From: Candidatus Rokuibacteriota bacterium
GTDB taxonomy: Bacteria; Methylomirabilota; Methylomirabilia; Rokubacteriales; CSP1-6
Length of the DNA stretch: 34,073 nt
Reading direction: 5' to 3'
Assembly: GCA_016184365.1 (NCBI GenBank)
Contig: JACPCW010000117.1
Coordinates: 1 to 34,073, forward strand
Shown: piece after piece, positions 8,075 through 17,308 of the stretch
Position numbering within the stretch: position 1 is the first letter of the stretch
How the letters are laid out: every line of letters begins with the position of its first letter
Notes under the pieces: model-generated
The model's database searches: none
Seen by the model: only the letters and a program-made list of their open reading frames with translations
What the model was told of the DNA's origin: nothing
Position numbers and translations under genes: made by a program

Positions 8075-8905
8075 TCAGGGTCGGGGGGAGCGAGCGCCGC
8101 TCCCCCCGACACCCCCCACCGTTCGAACGTTCGGAGTTGCGCCGGCGGAGCCGGCGCTCGAATCCGACGAACCACGCGCGCCGACAGCGGAGCGGACGGC
8201 ACTCAACGCGGCCCGGAGATCGATCGCGCCCGTGTAGAGCGCGCGGCCCACGACCGTGCCGCGCACGCCGTCGATCGCGGCCAGCCGCACGAGGTCGGCG
8301 ACGGTCGCGACGCCGCCCGACGCGAGGATCGGCATCTCCACCGCACGCGCGAGCGCGGCCGTGTCCTCGACGTTCGGACCGGTCTCCATCCCGTCGCGGC
8401 TCACGTCCGTGTACAGCAGCTCGGCGGCGCCGGCGTCGCGCGCGCGCCGCCCGACGTCGGCCACGGTTTCCTCGATGACCTCGGTCCAGCCCTTGACGGC
8501 GACGCGAGACCCGCGCGCGTCGACCGCAACGATCAACCGCTCACCGAAGGCCCGCCCGGCGTCGCGCAGAAACGCGGGATCGAGCGCGGCGCGCGTGCCG
8601 ACGACCGCCCAGCGCGCGCCGGCGGCCAGCACGCTCTCGATGGCGGCGACGTCGCGCAGCCCGCCGCCGACCTCGACGGCGATCGGTGCCACGGCGCGGA
8701 TGATGTCGGCGATGACCGCGGTCTGGCGCGCCTGGCCGAAGGCGCCGTCGAGGTCGACGACGTGGAGGCGCTCACACCCGGCGCCGGCCCAGCGGAGCGC
8801 CGCGGCGATCGGATCATGGGCGAAGACGGTCTCCGCATCCGCGCGGCCCTCGCGCAGGCGGACGGCGCGACCGCCCCGGACGTCGACCGCGGGAATGACT
8901 AGCAT
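8075..8905 (-). CDS. hisA: HisA, ProFAR isomerase, with an element-encoded C-terminal tail
   Basis: HisA catalyses the fourth step of histidine biosynthesis, the isomerisation of ProFAR to PRFAR. Catalytic aspartates are seen at D8 (PAVDVRGG) and D129 (VAVDARG), with barrel phosphate-binding motifs EVGGGLR and LASGGVA. The conserved protein ends near residue 240 ([18 protein letters not shown]), the usual HisA length. The remaining about 34 residues ([12 protein letters not shown], then [13 protein letters not shown]) are encoded by the double-hairpin element at 8078-8175. They carry no recognisable domain. The start is ATG at 8905. The tail follows the last barrel helix, so it probably does not disturb catalysis; that is inference. 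Confidence 0.95.
   Translation of the reverse strand: MLVIPAVDVRGGRAVRLREGRADAETVFAHDPIAAALRWAGAGCERLHVVDLDGAFGQARQTAVIADIIRAVAPIAVEVGGGLRDVAAIESVLAAGARWAVVGTRAALDPAFLRDAGRAFGERLIVAVDARGSRVAVKGWTEVIEETVADVGRRARDAGAAELLYTDVSRDGMETGPNVEDTAALARAVEMPILASGGVATVADLVRLAAIDGVRGTVVGRALYTGAIDLRAALSAVRSAVGARGSSDSSAGSAGATPNVRTVGGVGGSGARSPRP
8078..8175 (-). repeat. Double-hairpin element, copy 2 (3' end of hisA)
   Basis: The first hairpin has a 13-bp perfect stem (8080-8092 with 8098-8110) around a 5-nt loop. It retains the run of six G but has diverged from the other copies in the arms. The second hairpin is GCGCCGGC (8139-8146) with GCCGGCGC (8150-8157) around a 3-nt loop, the same size and position as in copy 1. 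Between them is a second run of six C followed, on the plus strand, by a GTTCGAAC palindrome. On the minus strand the start resembles other copies (GTGGTTCG against GTGGTCGAG). It is in frame with hisA, whose stop lies at the end of the element. Confidence 0.75.
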
Positions 8906-8951
8906 CGTCGACTCGCCTCGCCCGGCGACCGGCCTGCGGCTCGCACGGCCA

Positions 8952-9569
8952 TCACGCGCCGCGCTCCTTCACCACCGCCGCGAAGTTCTCGAGCAGCCGC
9001 AGGCCCCAGCGCTGGCTCTTCTCCGGATGGAACTGGGTGGCCATCAGGAGCCCGCGCTCGATCGCGGCGGCGAAGCGCACGCCGTAGTCGCACCACGCGA
9101 CCGCCACGTCGCGCGTGGCGATCTCCGGGAAATACGAGTGCACGAAGTAGAAGTGCGCACCCGAGGGAATGCCCTGGAACAGCCGGAGGTCACCGGCGTG
9201 CTCGACGCGGTTCCAGCCCATGTGCGGCACCTTGCGGCCGGCCGCGAAGCGCCGCACGGCGCCCCTCACGACGTCCAGGCCGCGGCCTTCGCCGAACTCC
9301 TCGCTCGTCGAGAACAGCAGCTGGTAGCCGAGGCAGATGCCGAGAAACGGGCGCGTCCCGTCGACGGCGCGGCGCACGGCGGCCAGCAGTCCGAGGCGCT
9401 CGAGGTTCTCCATCGCGTCGTGAAACGCGCCGTCGCCGGGCAGCACGACCGCCGACGCCTCGTCGACCGCGCGCGCGTCCTGCGTGACGACCGCCGGCAT
9501 GCCGAGCCGCACGAACGCCGCTTCGACGCTGCCGAGGTTGCCGCGACCGTAATCGACGATCGCGATCAT
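8952..9569 (-). CDS. hisH: HisH, glutaminase subunit of imidazole glycerol phosphate synthase
   Basis: HisH is a class I glutamine amidotransferase that releases ammonia for HisF. The catalytic triad is complete: C79 in FLGICLGYQLL, then H181 and E183 in TQFHPEKSQ. At 205 residues it has the normal length. The start is ATG at 9569 (MIAIVDYGRGNLGS, the canonical N-terminus). The frame is open further upstream through the double-hairpin element, but only because the region has no stops. No convincing ribosome-binding site precedes the ATG. Instead the stop of a 34-codon element-encoded ORF overlaps it as ATGA, so translation is probably coupled to that ORF. Confidence 0.96.
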   Translation of the reverse strand: MIAIVDYGRGNLGSVEAAFVRLGMPAVVTQDARAVDEASAVVLPGDGAFHDAMENLERLGLLAAVRRAVDGTRPFLGICLGYQLLFSTSEEFGEGRGLDVVRGAVRRFAAGRKVPHMGWNRVEHAGDLRLFQGIPSGAHFYFVHSYFPEIATRDVAVAWCDYGVRFAAAIERGLLMATQFHPEKSQRWGLRLLENFAAVVKERGA

Positions 9570-9670
9570 TCGACGTGGGGGGCCCCGACATGGCCCCCCA
9601 CATTCCCCAACGCTCGACGGTCCCGGGGTGAACCCGAGCCCGTCTCGACAACCCGGTGACGTCCGCTCAC
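9566..9670 (-). CDS. 34-codon ORF made by the double-hairpin element, bridging hisB and hisH
   Basis: The frame starts with GTG at 9670, overlapping the hisB stop as GTGA. It ends with a TGA at 9568-9566 that overlaps the hisH ATG as ATGA. Both are 4-bp overlaps of the kind joining real genes throughout this operon. The product reads VSGRHRVVETGSG, then SPRDRRALGNV and GGHVGAPHVE. The segment GGHVGAPH also occurs in the MlaF extension, and in the same reading frame. No known domain. A role as a translational bridge that keeps hisH coupled to hisB after the element inserted is the simplest reading. The peptide itself may have no function. All three frames are open here, so openness alone is weak evidence. 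Confidence 0.5.
   Translation of the reverse strand: MSGRHRVVETGSGSPRDRRALGNVGGHVGAPHVE
9575..9670 (-). repeat. Double-hairpin element, copy 3 (hisB-hisH junction)
   Basis: The first hairpin is a 10-bp perfect stem, 9575-9584 with 9592-9601, around a 7-nt loop. The bases 9575-9600 are identical to copy 1. The second hairpin has decayed: GACGG (9616-9620) can pair with CCGTC (9640-9644), with partial pairing inside. CGCTCGA (9611-9617, plus strand) and CTCGACAAC (9644-9652) match conserved blocks of other copies. On the minus strand the copy opens with GTGAGCGGACG, close to the GTGAGCGAGCG of copy 1. It occupies nearly the whole hisB-hisH gap. Confidence 0.85.
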
Positions 9671-10260
9671 AGCGCGCCCTTCGTCGACGGGATCTCGCCG
9701 GCGATCCGCGGATCGAGGCGCGTCGCCTGCGCGAGCGCACGGGCGACCGACTTGAACGCCGCCTCGGTGATGTGATGCAGGTTGTGCCCGCTGTGCATCC
9801 GGACGTGCAGCGTGATCTCGGCGTTGAACGCGAAGGCGCGGAAGAACTCGGGCAGCATGTCGAGATCGAAGTTCGACACGCGCGTCCGCGCGACCGGCAC
9901 GTCGAAGACGAGAAACGGCCGGCCCGACACGTCGACGGCGGAGAACAGCAGCGTCTCGTCCATCGGCACGAAGGCGCTGCCGAACCGCACGATGCCGCGC
10001 TTGTCGCCGAGCGCGTGGCGGAGCGCCTGCCCGAGCACGATGCCGACGTCCTCGACGGTGTGGTGGATGTCCACCTCCACGTCGCCGTGCGCTTCGAGGT
10101 TCAGGTCCATCAGGCCGTGCTTCGCCCACGCCTCGAGCATGTGCGAGAAGAACGGAATCGGCGTCGCCACCTGGGAGGCGCCCGTCCCGTCGATGCCGAG
10201 CTCGGCGATGATCTGCGTCTCCTTCGTCTTCCGCTCCACCCGCGCCTGACGCCCCTTCAT
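9667..10260 (-). CDS. hisB: HisB, imidazoleglycerol-phosphate dehydratase
   Basis: HisB catalyses the dehydration of imidazole glycerol phosphate to imidazole acetol phosphate. It is the monofunctional form, 197 residues, without the N-terminal phosphatase domain found in E. coli. The two metal-binding histidine clusters are visible: EVDIHHTVEDVGI and GHNLHHITEAAFK. FFSHMLEAWAKHGL near the N-terminus and GEIPSTKGAL at the C-terminus are also typical. ATG at 10260 overlaps the hisD stop as ATGA. The upstream open frame belongs to hisD's other frames and is ignored. Confidence 0.97.
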   Translation of the reverse strand: MKGRQARVERKTKETQIIAELGIDGTGASQVATPIPFFSHMLEAWAKHGLMDLNLEAHGDVEVDIHHTVEDVGIVLGQALRHALGDKRGIVRFGSAFVPMDETLLFSAVDVSGRPFLVFDVPVARTRVSNFDLDMLPEFFRAFAFNAEITLHVRMHSGHNLHHITEAAFKSVARALAQATRLDPRIAGEIPSTKGAL

Positions 10261-11567
10261 GTGCCCTCTCCCCGTGGGTCGCGCGCCTCCGCGGCCCGCG
10301 CATGCGCGTCGAGTCCCTCCACCCGCGCGAGCGCCCGCAGATGCGGCAGCGCCGCCGCGAGACCGGACGCCGTGTACTCGATGACGCTCGATCGCTTGAC
10401 GAAGTCCTCGGTGCCCAGCGGCGAGGAGAACCGCGCCGTGCCGCCGGTCGGCAGGACGTGGTTCGGTCCGGCGACGTAGTCGCCGACGACCTCGGGCGTG
10501 TGACCGCCGAGGAACACGGCTCCGGCATGGCGGATGCGCGGCAGCAGCGCGCGGGGCTCGCGCACGTACAGCTCCAGGTGCTCCGGCGCGAGCCGGTTCG
10601 CGAGCTCGATCGCTTCGGCGAGATCGCTCACGTGGATCAGTGCGCCGTTGGCCTCGAGCGCCGCCGCCGCGATCGCGCGGCGCGGCAGGTCGGCGAGTCG
10701 CCACTCGAGCGCGGCACGCGTGGCGTCGATCAGCGGCCGCGCGTCCGTCACGAGCACCGCGCGCGCCATCGGGTCGTGCTCCGCCTGGGCGAGCAGGTCG
10801 GCGGCGATCCAGTCGGCGCGCGCGCTCGCATCGGCGACGACGAGCACTTCGCTCGGTCCGGCCACCATGTCGATCCCGACGTCGCCGAAGACCCGGCGCT
10901 TCGCGAGCGCGACGTAGATGTTTCCGGGACCGACGATCTTGTCGACGCGCCGGATGCTCTTCGTGCCGTACGCGAGCGCGGCCACGGCCTGCGCGCCGCC
11001 CACGCGCCACGCTTCCGTGACGCCGGCCGCGCGCGCCGCGGCCAGCACCGCCGGCCGGACGCGGCCCTCCGCGTCCGGCGGCGTGACGAGCACGATCTCG
11101 CGGACGCCGGCCACGCGCGCCGGAATCGCCGTCATCAGCACCGTCGACGGATACGCCGCGCGTCCGCCCGGGACGTAGAGGCCGACGCGATCGAGCGGAC
11201 GGACCTCAGTACCGAGCACGGAGCCGTGCTCGTCGGTGATGCGCCACGAGCGCGGCATCGCTTCGGCGTGATAGCGCGCGATGCGATCGGCCGCGTAGCG
11301 GATCGCCTCGCGGACGTCGGCCGGGGTCTGGGCTTCGGCGGCCTGCATCTCGTCGGCCGTGATGGCGAGCGCGGACGCGGCGCCGGCGTCGAACCGATCG
11401 AAGCGCGCCGTGAGCTCGAGCAGCGCGTCGTCACCGCGCTCGCGCACGGCGGCGACGATCGTCTCCACGGCGGCGTGGATGTCGGCGGCGACGCGCGCGG
11501 GCGGCCGCTCGAGCGCCGTCACGACGGCGTCGATGCCGAGACTGCGGACGTCGAACGTGCGGATCAC
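10257..11567 (-). CDS. hisD: HisD, histidinol dehydrogenase
   Basis: HisD is a zinc- and NAD-dependent enzyme that oxidises histidinol to histidine in two steps. Its 436 residues include RVGLYVPGG, IVGPGNIYVALAKR, DMVAGPSEVLV and the zinc-region motifs QAEHDP and LAPEHLEL. The substrate-binding block GAVFLGGHTPEVVGDY, then AGPNHVLPTGGTARF, is also present. The start is GTG at 11567, overlapping the hisG stop as GTGA; MIRTFDV is a reasonable N-terminus. It sits between hisG and hisB, overlapping both by 4 bp. Confidence 0.97.
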   Translation of the reverse strand: MIRTFDVRSLGIDAVVTALERPPARVAADIHAAVETIVAAVRERGDDALLELTARFDRFDAGAASALAITADEMQAAEAQTPADVREAIRYAADRIARYHAEAMPRSWRITDEHGSVLGTEVRPLDRVGLYVPGGRAAYPSTVLMTAIPARVAGVREIVLVTPPDAEGRVRPAVLAAARAAGVTEAWRVGGAQAVAALAYGTKSIRRVDKIVGPGNIYVALAKRRVFGDVGIDMVAGPSEVLVVADASARADWIAADLLAQAEHDPMARAVLVTDARPLIDATRAALEWRLADLPRRAIAAAALEANGALIHVSDLAEAIELANRLAPEHLELYVREPRALLPRIRHAGAVFLGGHTPEVVGDYVAGPNHVLPTGGTARFSSPLGTEDFVKRSSVIEYTASGLAAALPHLRALARVEGLDAHARAAEARDPRGEGT

Positions 11568-12204
11568 GACGGCACTCTCGCGACGCGGGCCTTCATGTCG
11601 TCGATCAGGCCGCGGATCCTCGCGTACTCGGTCTTCATCGACGCGCGATTCACGATCAGCCGCGCCGTGGAGTGCGCGATCTCGGCGACTTCGACGAGCC
11701 CGTTGGCGCGCAGCGTTTCACCGGACTGCACGAGGTCGACGATGCGCTCGGCCAGCCCGACGAGCGGCGCGAGCTCGATCGAGCCGTCGAGCCGCACGAT
11801 CTCGACCTGGATGCCCCGGTTCGAGAAGTACTCCTCGGTCAGCCGCGGGTATTTCGTCGCCACGCGCACCCACGACCACGTCGCGGGGTCGTCGCGCTCC
11901 GCGAGCGAGCGCGGCTCGGCGACGACCAGGCGGCAGAACCCGAACCCGAGGTCGAGCGGCTCGTACACGTCGGGCTCCTGCTCGAGCAGGATGTCCTTGC
12001 CGACGACGCCGAGATCGGCGGCGCCGTACGCGACGTAAGCCGGCACGTCGGCCGGCTTGAGGAAGAGCAGCCGCAGCTCGCGACGCGAGTCGTCGAAGAT
12101 CAGGCGCCGCGATTCCGCATCGACGCCCTCGACGCCGATCTCGCGGAGCAGGTCGAGCGCGCCGTCGAGCAGACGGCCCTTCGGCAAGGCCAGCGTGAGC
12201 CGGC

Positions 12205-12208
<4 letters not shown>
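11564..12208 (-). CDS. hisG: HisG, ATP phosphoribosyltransferase, short form
   Basis: HisG condenses ATP with PRPP, the first and usually feedback-controlled step of histidine synthesis. The 214-residue length is the short form, which lacks the C-terminal regulatory domain. Motifs seen are [15 protein letters not shown] at the N-terminus, [14 protein letters not shown] in the middle, and the PRPP-binding-type [20 protein letters not shown] near the end. Short HisG enzymes normally need HisZ, a HisRS-like subunit; none is encoded here. The start is GTG at 12208, overlapping the murA stop as GTGA. The upstream part of the open frame is murA read in another frame. Confidence 0.95.
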
Positions 12209-13457
<1,249 letters not shown>

Positions 13458-13458
<1 letters not shown>

Positions 13459-14327
13459 CAGACACCTCGGCGCCCGGCGACGAATCGCCGGGTTCCCGTC
13501 AGGTCGGCCCGGATGGCCACTTCGGCGTATCCAGCGCGCTCGAACATCGCCGCGACGGCGTCGACCTGGGCATCGCCCGCGGTCTCGACCAGCAGCGAGC
13601 CATCGCGAACGAGCACCCGCGCCGCGTCGGCGACGATGCGCGCGAGCACGCGCAGACCGTCGGCCCCGGCGAGCACCGCGCCGCGCGGCTCCCAGTTCCG
13701 GATCTCGCGCGGCAGCGCCGGGAGCATGGCGTCGGGCAGATACGGCGGGTTCGCGACCACGACGTCGACGCCGTCGGGCGCGACGGCGGTCAGCACGTCC
13801 GCGACGACGACACGCACGCGCGCCGCGAACCCGAGCGCGGCGATGTTCTCGCGCGCGACGCGCGCCGCCGCCGGCGACAGCTCCGCGGCCAGCACGCTCA
13901 CGTCGGGACGCGCGTGCGCGATCGCGGCCGCGATGCACCCCGAGCCCGTTCCGACGTCGACGACGCGACGGGGCCCCCGTGGCAGGCGCGCGAGCGCCCA
14001 TTCCACCAGCGATTCCGTCTCCGGGCGCGGCACGAGCACGTCGGGCGTCACACGAATCCGCAGGCCGCAGAACGACTCCCACCCGACGATCTGCTGCAGC
14101 GGCTCGCCGGCCGTCCGGCGCGCAACGGCGCGCTCGTAGGCGTCGGCCTTCGCCGGCGACAGCTCCCGGTCGAGGGCGAGGTAGATGTCGAAGCGTCCGA
14201 CGCCGAGGACGTCGGCGAGCAGCCACTCGGCCTCGGGCCGGGCGGGCGCGATGCCAGCGGCCTCGAGCGCCGCCACCGCGGCGATCAGGCGGTCCCCGGC
14301 CCTTGCGGAGTGCTGCTGAACCGTCAA
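13458..14327 (-). CDS. prmC: PrmC, release factor glutamine methyltransferase
   Basis: PrmC methylates the GGQ glutamine of release factors; its likely substrate RF1 is encoded directly upstream. The N-terminal helical domain has the family pattern [13 protein letters not shown]. The SAM-binding motif [16 protein letters not shown] and the catalytic VVANPPYLP are present. No ATG or GTG exists in frame near the expected start. A TTG at 14327 overlaps the prfA stop as TTGA and gives 289 residues, the usual length, so I choose it. The N-terminus then reads [14 protein letters not shown]. The C-terminal coding region forms an 8-bp hairpin at 13473-13492, probably by chance. Confidence 0.93.
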
Positions 14328-15397
14328 CTCTCCACTCGTTCCAGGCGCTGCGCCTGCTCCGCCGCGGTGAGCGCGTCGATCAGCTCGTCGAGGTCGCCTT
14401 CCAGCACGGTCGGCAGACGGTGGAGCGTCAGGCCGATGCGGTGATCGGTGACGCGCGCCTGCGGGAAGTTGTAGGTCCGAATGCGCTCGCTTCGCTCGCC
14501 GGTGCCGACCTGGCTGCGCCGATCGGCGGCGATCGCCGCCTGCTGCTCGTCCTGCGCCGCCTCGAGCAGCCGCGCGCGCAACACCTTCATCGCCTTCGCG
14601 CGGTTCTTGATCTGCGAGCGCTCGTCCTGGCACGTCACGACGACCCCCGTCGGAATGTGCGTGATGCGCACCGCCGAGTCGGTCGTGTTGACGCCCTGGC
14701 CGCCCGGACCGGACGACCGGTAGACGTCGACGCGCAGGTCCTTGTCCTCGATGCGGATGTCGACGTCTTCCGCTTCCGGCAGCACCGCGACGGTCACCGT
14801 GGAGGTATGGATGCGGCCGGCGGATTCCGTGACGGGCACGCGCTGCACGCGATGCACGCCGCGCTCGTACTTGAGCCGGCTCCACGCGCCGCGGCCCTGC
14901 ACGAACACGATCGCTTCCTTCACGCCACCCACGCCGCCGGCGGACAGGTCCATGACCTCGACCTTCCAGCGCTGGCGCTCGGCGTACTTCGTGTACATGC
15001 GGACGAGCTCGCCGGCGAAGAGCCCGGCTTCGTCGCCGCCGGCGCCGGCGCGGATCTCGACGAAGACGTTCTTGTCGTCGTTCGGATCGCGGGGCAGGAG
15101 CAGGCGCTTCAGGTCCTCTTCGAGCGCGGCCTGCCGTCCGGCCAGCTCGTCGAGCTCGGATTGCGCGAGCTCCGCGAGCTCGCGGTCCCCGCCTTCGCCG
15201 AGGATGTGGCGCGCTTCGCCGACACGGCGGAGCACCTCGCGGTATTCGCGGAAGCGCTCGACGATCTCGACGGTCTCCGCATGCTCCTTCCGCAGGCGCG
15301 CGTAGTCCGCCGGCCGGGAAAAGATCGCCGGGTCGGCCAGCGCCCGCGCGACTTCTTCGGACCGGTCTTCGATCTGGCGAAGCTTGTCGAACAGCAT
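14324..15397 (-). CDS. prfA: PrfA, peptide chain release factor 1
   Basis: RF1 recognises UAA and UAG stop codons and triggers peptide release. The 357 residues include the catalytic loop [17 protein letters not shown] with GGQ. The codon-recognition region reads [12 protein letters not shown]; the PVT tripeptide marks RF1 rather than RF2. The N-terminal helical domain begins [15 protein letters not shown] at 15397 is preceded by GGAGG about 12 nt upstream, inside a perfect 10-bp palindrome (15410-15419) that could hide the site. It is the first gene of the long packed operon running down to the window edge. Confidence 0.98.
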   Translation of the reverse strand: MLFDKLRQIEDRSEEVARALADPAIFSRPADYARLRKEHAETVEIVERFREYREVLRRVGEARHILGEGGDRELAELAQSELDELAGRQAALEEDLKRLLLPRDPNDDKNVFVEIRAGAGGDEAGLFAGELVRMYTKYAERQRWKVEVMDLSAGGVGGVKEAIVFVQGRGAWSRLKYERGVHRVQRVPVTESAGRIHTSTVTVAVLPEAEDVDIRIEDKDLRVDVYRSSGPGGQGVNTTDSAVRITHIPTGVVVTCQDERSQIKNRAKAMKVLRARLLEAAQDEQQAAIAADRRSQVGTGERSERIRTYNFPQARVTDHRIGLTLHRLPTVLEGDLDELIDALTAAEQAQRLERVES

Positions 15398-15409
15398 CGT
15401 GACTCAACG

Positions 15410-15419
15410 CCTCCGGAGG
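15410..15419 (-). promoter_or_regulatory. Palindrome CCTCCGGAGG over the likely prfA ribosome-binding site
   Basis: The perfect 10-bp palindrome CCTCCGGAGG contains the only GGAGG near the prfA start and lies about 12 nt upstream of its ATG. If it paired, either within one RNA or between RNAs, the site would be masked. In this composition such a palindrome can occur by chance. Confidence 0.3.
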
Positions 15420-15457
15420 GGTCCGCACCGCCGAAACGACCCGCGTGCTGCGACACG

Positions 15458-15476
15458 AAAGGCCCGCGGGCGGGCC
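15458..15476 (-). terminator. Candidate intrinsic terminator downstream of rpmE
   Basis: On the minus strand GGCCCG pairs with CGGGCC around a 4-nt loop (15461-15476), followed by TTT (15460-15458) and then CG. A second, stronger hairpin (CCGGTCC 15495-15501 with GGACCGG 15508-15514, extendable by CGCCC/GGGCG) lies between it and the rpmE stop but has no T-run. The U-tract is short, so termination may be partial or Rho-assisted. The position separates the rho-rpmE unit from the prfA operon. Confidence 0.5.
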
Positions 15477-15525
15477 AGGGAGAGCATCGAACGCCCGGTC
15501 CGGCTCTGGACCGGCCGGGCGCGAT

Positions 15526-15741
15526 CTAGCCGGTCGTGGGGGTCGGTCGGTTGTACTTGCGCTGGAAGCGCTCGACCCGGCCGGCCGTGTCCATGAGCTT
15601 CTGCTTACCCGTGAAGAACGGGTGGCACTTCGAGCAGACCTCGACGTGGATGTTCGGCTTGGTCGATCGGGTCTGGACGACTTCCCCGCAGGCGCAGGTG
15701 ATCGTGGTGTCGACGTAATCCGGATGAATGCCAGCCTTCAC
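15526..15741 (-). CDS. rpmE: Ribosomal protein bL31, zinc-binding form
   Basis: bL31 is a 50S subunit protein that bridges to the 30S head. The 71-residue protein carries four zinc-ligand cysteines, C16 and C18 in CACGE and C36 and C39 in VCSKCHPF, so it is the C+ form expected under zinc sufficiency. The start is GTG at 15741, with a strong AGGAGG ribosome-binding site 6 nt upstream. The gene follows rho by about 50 bp, a common pairing, and is followed by two hairpins that may end transcription. Confidence 0.97.
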   Translation of the reverse strand: MKAGIHPDYVDTTITCACGEVVQTRSTKPNIHVEVCSKCHPFFTGKQKLMDTAGRVERFQRKYNRPTPTTG

Positions 15742-15792
15742 GGCCCACCTCCTCAGGGAATGAACAGCATACCAGCCGAGGGCGGAAAAGAC

Positions 15793-17115
15793 CTATCCCA
15801 TCGAATGCATGGCGGCCAGGAACTCCTTGTTGCTCTTGGTCTGCTTGAGCTTGTCGAGCAGGAGCTCCATGCCTTCGACCGGGTTCAGCTGGGAGAGCGC
15901 CTTGCGGAGGAGCCAGACCTTCTGGAGCTCGTCCTTCTCGAGGAGGAGCTCTTCCTTGCGCGTACCGGACTGCTCGATGTTGATCGTCGGGAACACGCGC
16001 TTGTCCATGAGGCGCCGGTCGAGGTGGACTTCCATGTTGCCGGTGCCCTTGAACTCCTCGAAGATCACGTCGTCCATGCGGCTGCCGGTGTCGACGATGG
16101 CGGTCGCCATGATCGTCAGCGACCCGCCTTCCTCGATGTTCCGCGCGGCGGCGAAGAACCGCCGCGGTCGCTGGAGCGCGTTGGCGTCGAGACCGCCGGA
16201 CAGGACCTTGCCGGACGACGGGATCGTCGCGTTGTGCGCGCGCGCGAACCGCGTGAGCGAGTCGAGGAGGATGACGACGTCCCGCTTGTGCTCGACCAGG
16301 CGCTTGGCTTTCTCGATGACCATTTCGGCGACCTGGATGTGCCGCTGCGGCGGCTCGTCGAACGTGGACGAGATGACCTCGCCCTTCACCGTCCGCTGCA
16401 TGTCGGTGACTTCCTCGGGCCGCTCGTCGATCAGCAGCACGATCAGGTAGACCTCGGGATGGTTCGCCGCGATGGCGCGCGCGAGCGCCTGCAGCATCAT
16501 CGTCTTGCCGGTGCGGGGCGCGGCGACGATCATGCCGCGCTGGCCTTTGCCGATCGGACAGAGCAGGTCCATCACGCGGGTCGTGAGGTTCTCGGACTCG
16601 TGCTCGAGGCGCAGCCGCTCCATCGGGTAGAGCGGCGTGAGGTTGTCGAAGAGGATCTTGTCGCGCGCCTGCTCCGGCGTCTCGAAGTTGATCATCTCGA
16701 CCTTGAGCAGCGCGAAGTATCGCTCGGTGTCCTTCGGCGGCCGCACCTGGCCGGAGATCGTGTCGCCGGTTCTGAGATCGAAGCGCCGGATCTGCGACGG
16801 AGACACGTAGATGTCGTCCGGGCCCGGGAGGTAGTTGTAGTCCGGGGCGCGCAGGAACCCGAAGCCGTCGGGCAGGACTTCGAGCACGCCTTCCGCGAAG
16901 ATCAGCCCGTCCTTCTCGGCCTGCGACTGGAGGATCTTGAAGATCAGTTCCTGCTTCCGCAGCCCCGTGGAGTTCTGAACGTTCATGTCCCGGGCGATGC
17001 CGGTGAGATCGCTGATGTTCTTCTGCTTGAGGACGGAGAGGCTGAGGCCGCCGGTCTCGGCGGTGGAGGTGGGGTTATTCCCCTGCGGCTGTGATGATCG
17101 TTCGCGGCGGGTCAT
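15793..17115 (-). CDS. rho: Transcription termination factor Rho
   Basis: Rho is the hexameric RNA-dependent ATPase that terminates untranslated transcripts. The 440-residue protein has an N-terminal helical segment (about 25-65), then a cold-shock-like RNA-binding domain with [15 protein letters not shown]. The ATPase core contains the P-loop [12 protein letters not shown] (about 194-205), Walker [18 protein letters not shown] and the Q/R-loop region. The P-loop reads APRTGKT instead of the APPKAGKT of E. coli, a variant I recall from other phyla. ATG at 17115 is preceded by a weak GGAG and by a 7-bp hairpin. A sigma-70-type promoter lies about 100 bp upstream. Rho commonly controls its own mRNA, so the leader deserves attention. 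Confidence 0.97.
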   Translation of the reverse strand: MTRRERSSQPQGNNPTSTAETGGLSLSVLKQKNISDLTGIARDMNVQNSTGLRKQELIFKILQSQAEKDGLIFAEGVLEVLPDGFGFLRAPDYNYLPGPDDIYVSPSQIRRFDLRTGDTISGQVRPPKDTERYFALLKVEMINFETPEQARDKILFDNLTPLYPMERLRLEHESENLTTRVMDLLCPIGKGQRGMIVAAPRTGKTMMLQALARAIAANHPEVYLIVLLIDERPEEVTDMQRTVKGEVISSTFDEPPQRHIQVAEMVIEKAKRLVEHKRDVVILLDSLTRFARAHNATIPSSGKVLSGGLDANALQRPRRFFAAARNIEEGGSLTIMATAIVDTGSRMDDVIFEEFKGTGNMEVHLDRRLMDKRVFPTINIEQSGTRKEELLLEKDELQKVWLLRKALSQLNPVEGMELLLDKLKQTKSNKEFLAAMHSMG

Positions 17116-17130
17116 GAGACGGCTCCGGGG

Positions 17131-17148
17131 GCGACGCGGATGCGTCGC
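17131..17148 (-). promoter_or_regulatory. Hairpin in the rho leader
   Basis: On the minus strand GCGACGC pairs with GCGTCGC around a 4-nt loop, 16 bases upstream of the rho ATG and just before the weak GGAG. It could affect ribosome access or act in Rho autoregulation. No T-run follows, so it is not an intrinsic terminator. Function is inferred. Confidence 0.4.
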
Positions 17149-17213
17149 ATGAAATTAGTGTGTTCCTGCTCGGGGTTGCTGCGTTCTACGAGGGTGGACC
17201 GACTTCAGGGCCA

Positions 17214-17242
17214 ATCGTCCCATTTGGGGACAAATATGTCAA
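17214..17242 (-). promoter_or_regulatory. rho: Sigma-70-type promoter upstream of rho with an inverted repeat in the spacer
   Basis: On the minus strand a perfect -35 box TTGACA (17242-17237) is followed by a 17-bp spacer and the -10-like GACGAT (17219-17214). The spacer and the edge of the -10 contain GTCCC-5 nt-GGGAC (17217-17221 with 17227-17231), placed like an operator. Local base composition is clearly more AT-rich than the surroundings. The predicted transcript would carry a leader of about 90 nt before the rho ATG. Confidence 0.55.
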
Positions 17243-17267
17243 TGGTCTCGTTTACATGCGGGCGCCC

Positions 17268-17308
17268 GGCGCGTCACATCCGCACCACGGGCGCGTCACA
17301 TCCGCACC
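17268..17308 (-). repeat. Direct repeat of 19 bp, 22-bp period, duplicating the end of the SurA-like gene
   Basis: The bases 17290-17308, which contain the last codons and the stop of the SurA-like gene, recur exactly at 17268-17286 directly downstream. The second copy again contains GTGCGGATGTGA. It looks like a recent small tandem duplication. The coding consequence is nil because the first stop is intact. Confidence 0.9.

Noticed and set aside
13473-13492. 8-bp hairpin at the end of prmC, possibly another element copy or a terminator
   Set aside because: It lies within conserved PrmC C-terminal coding sequence, has no G6 run, no T-tract and no second hairpin.
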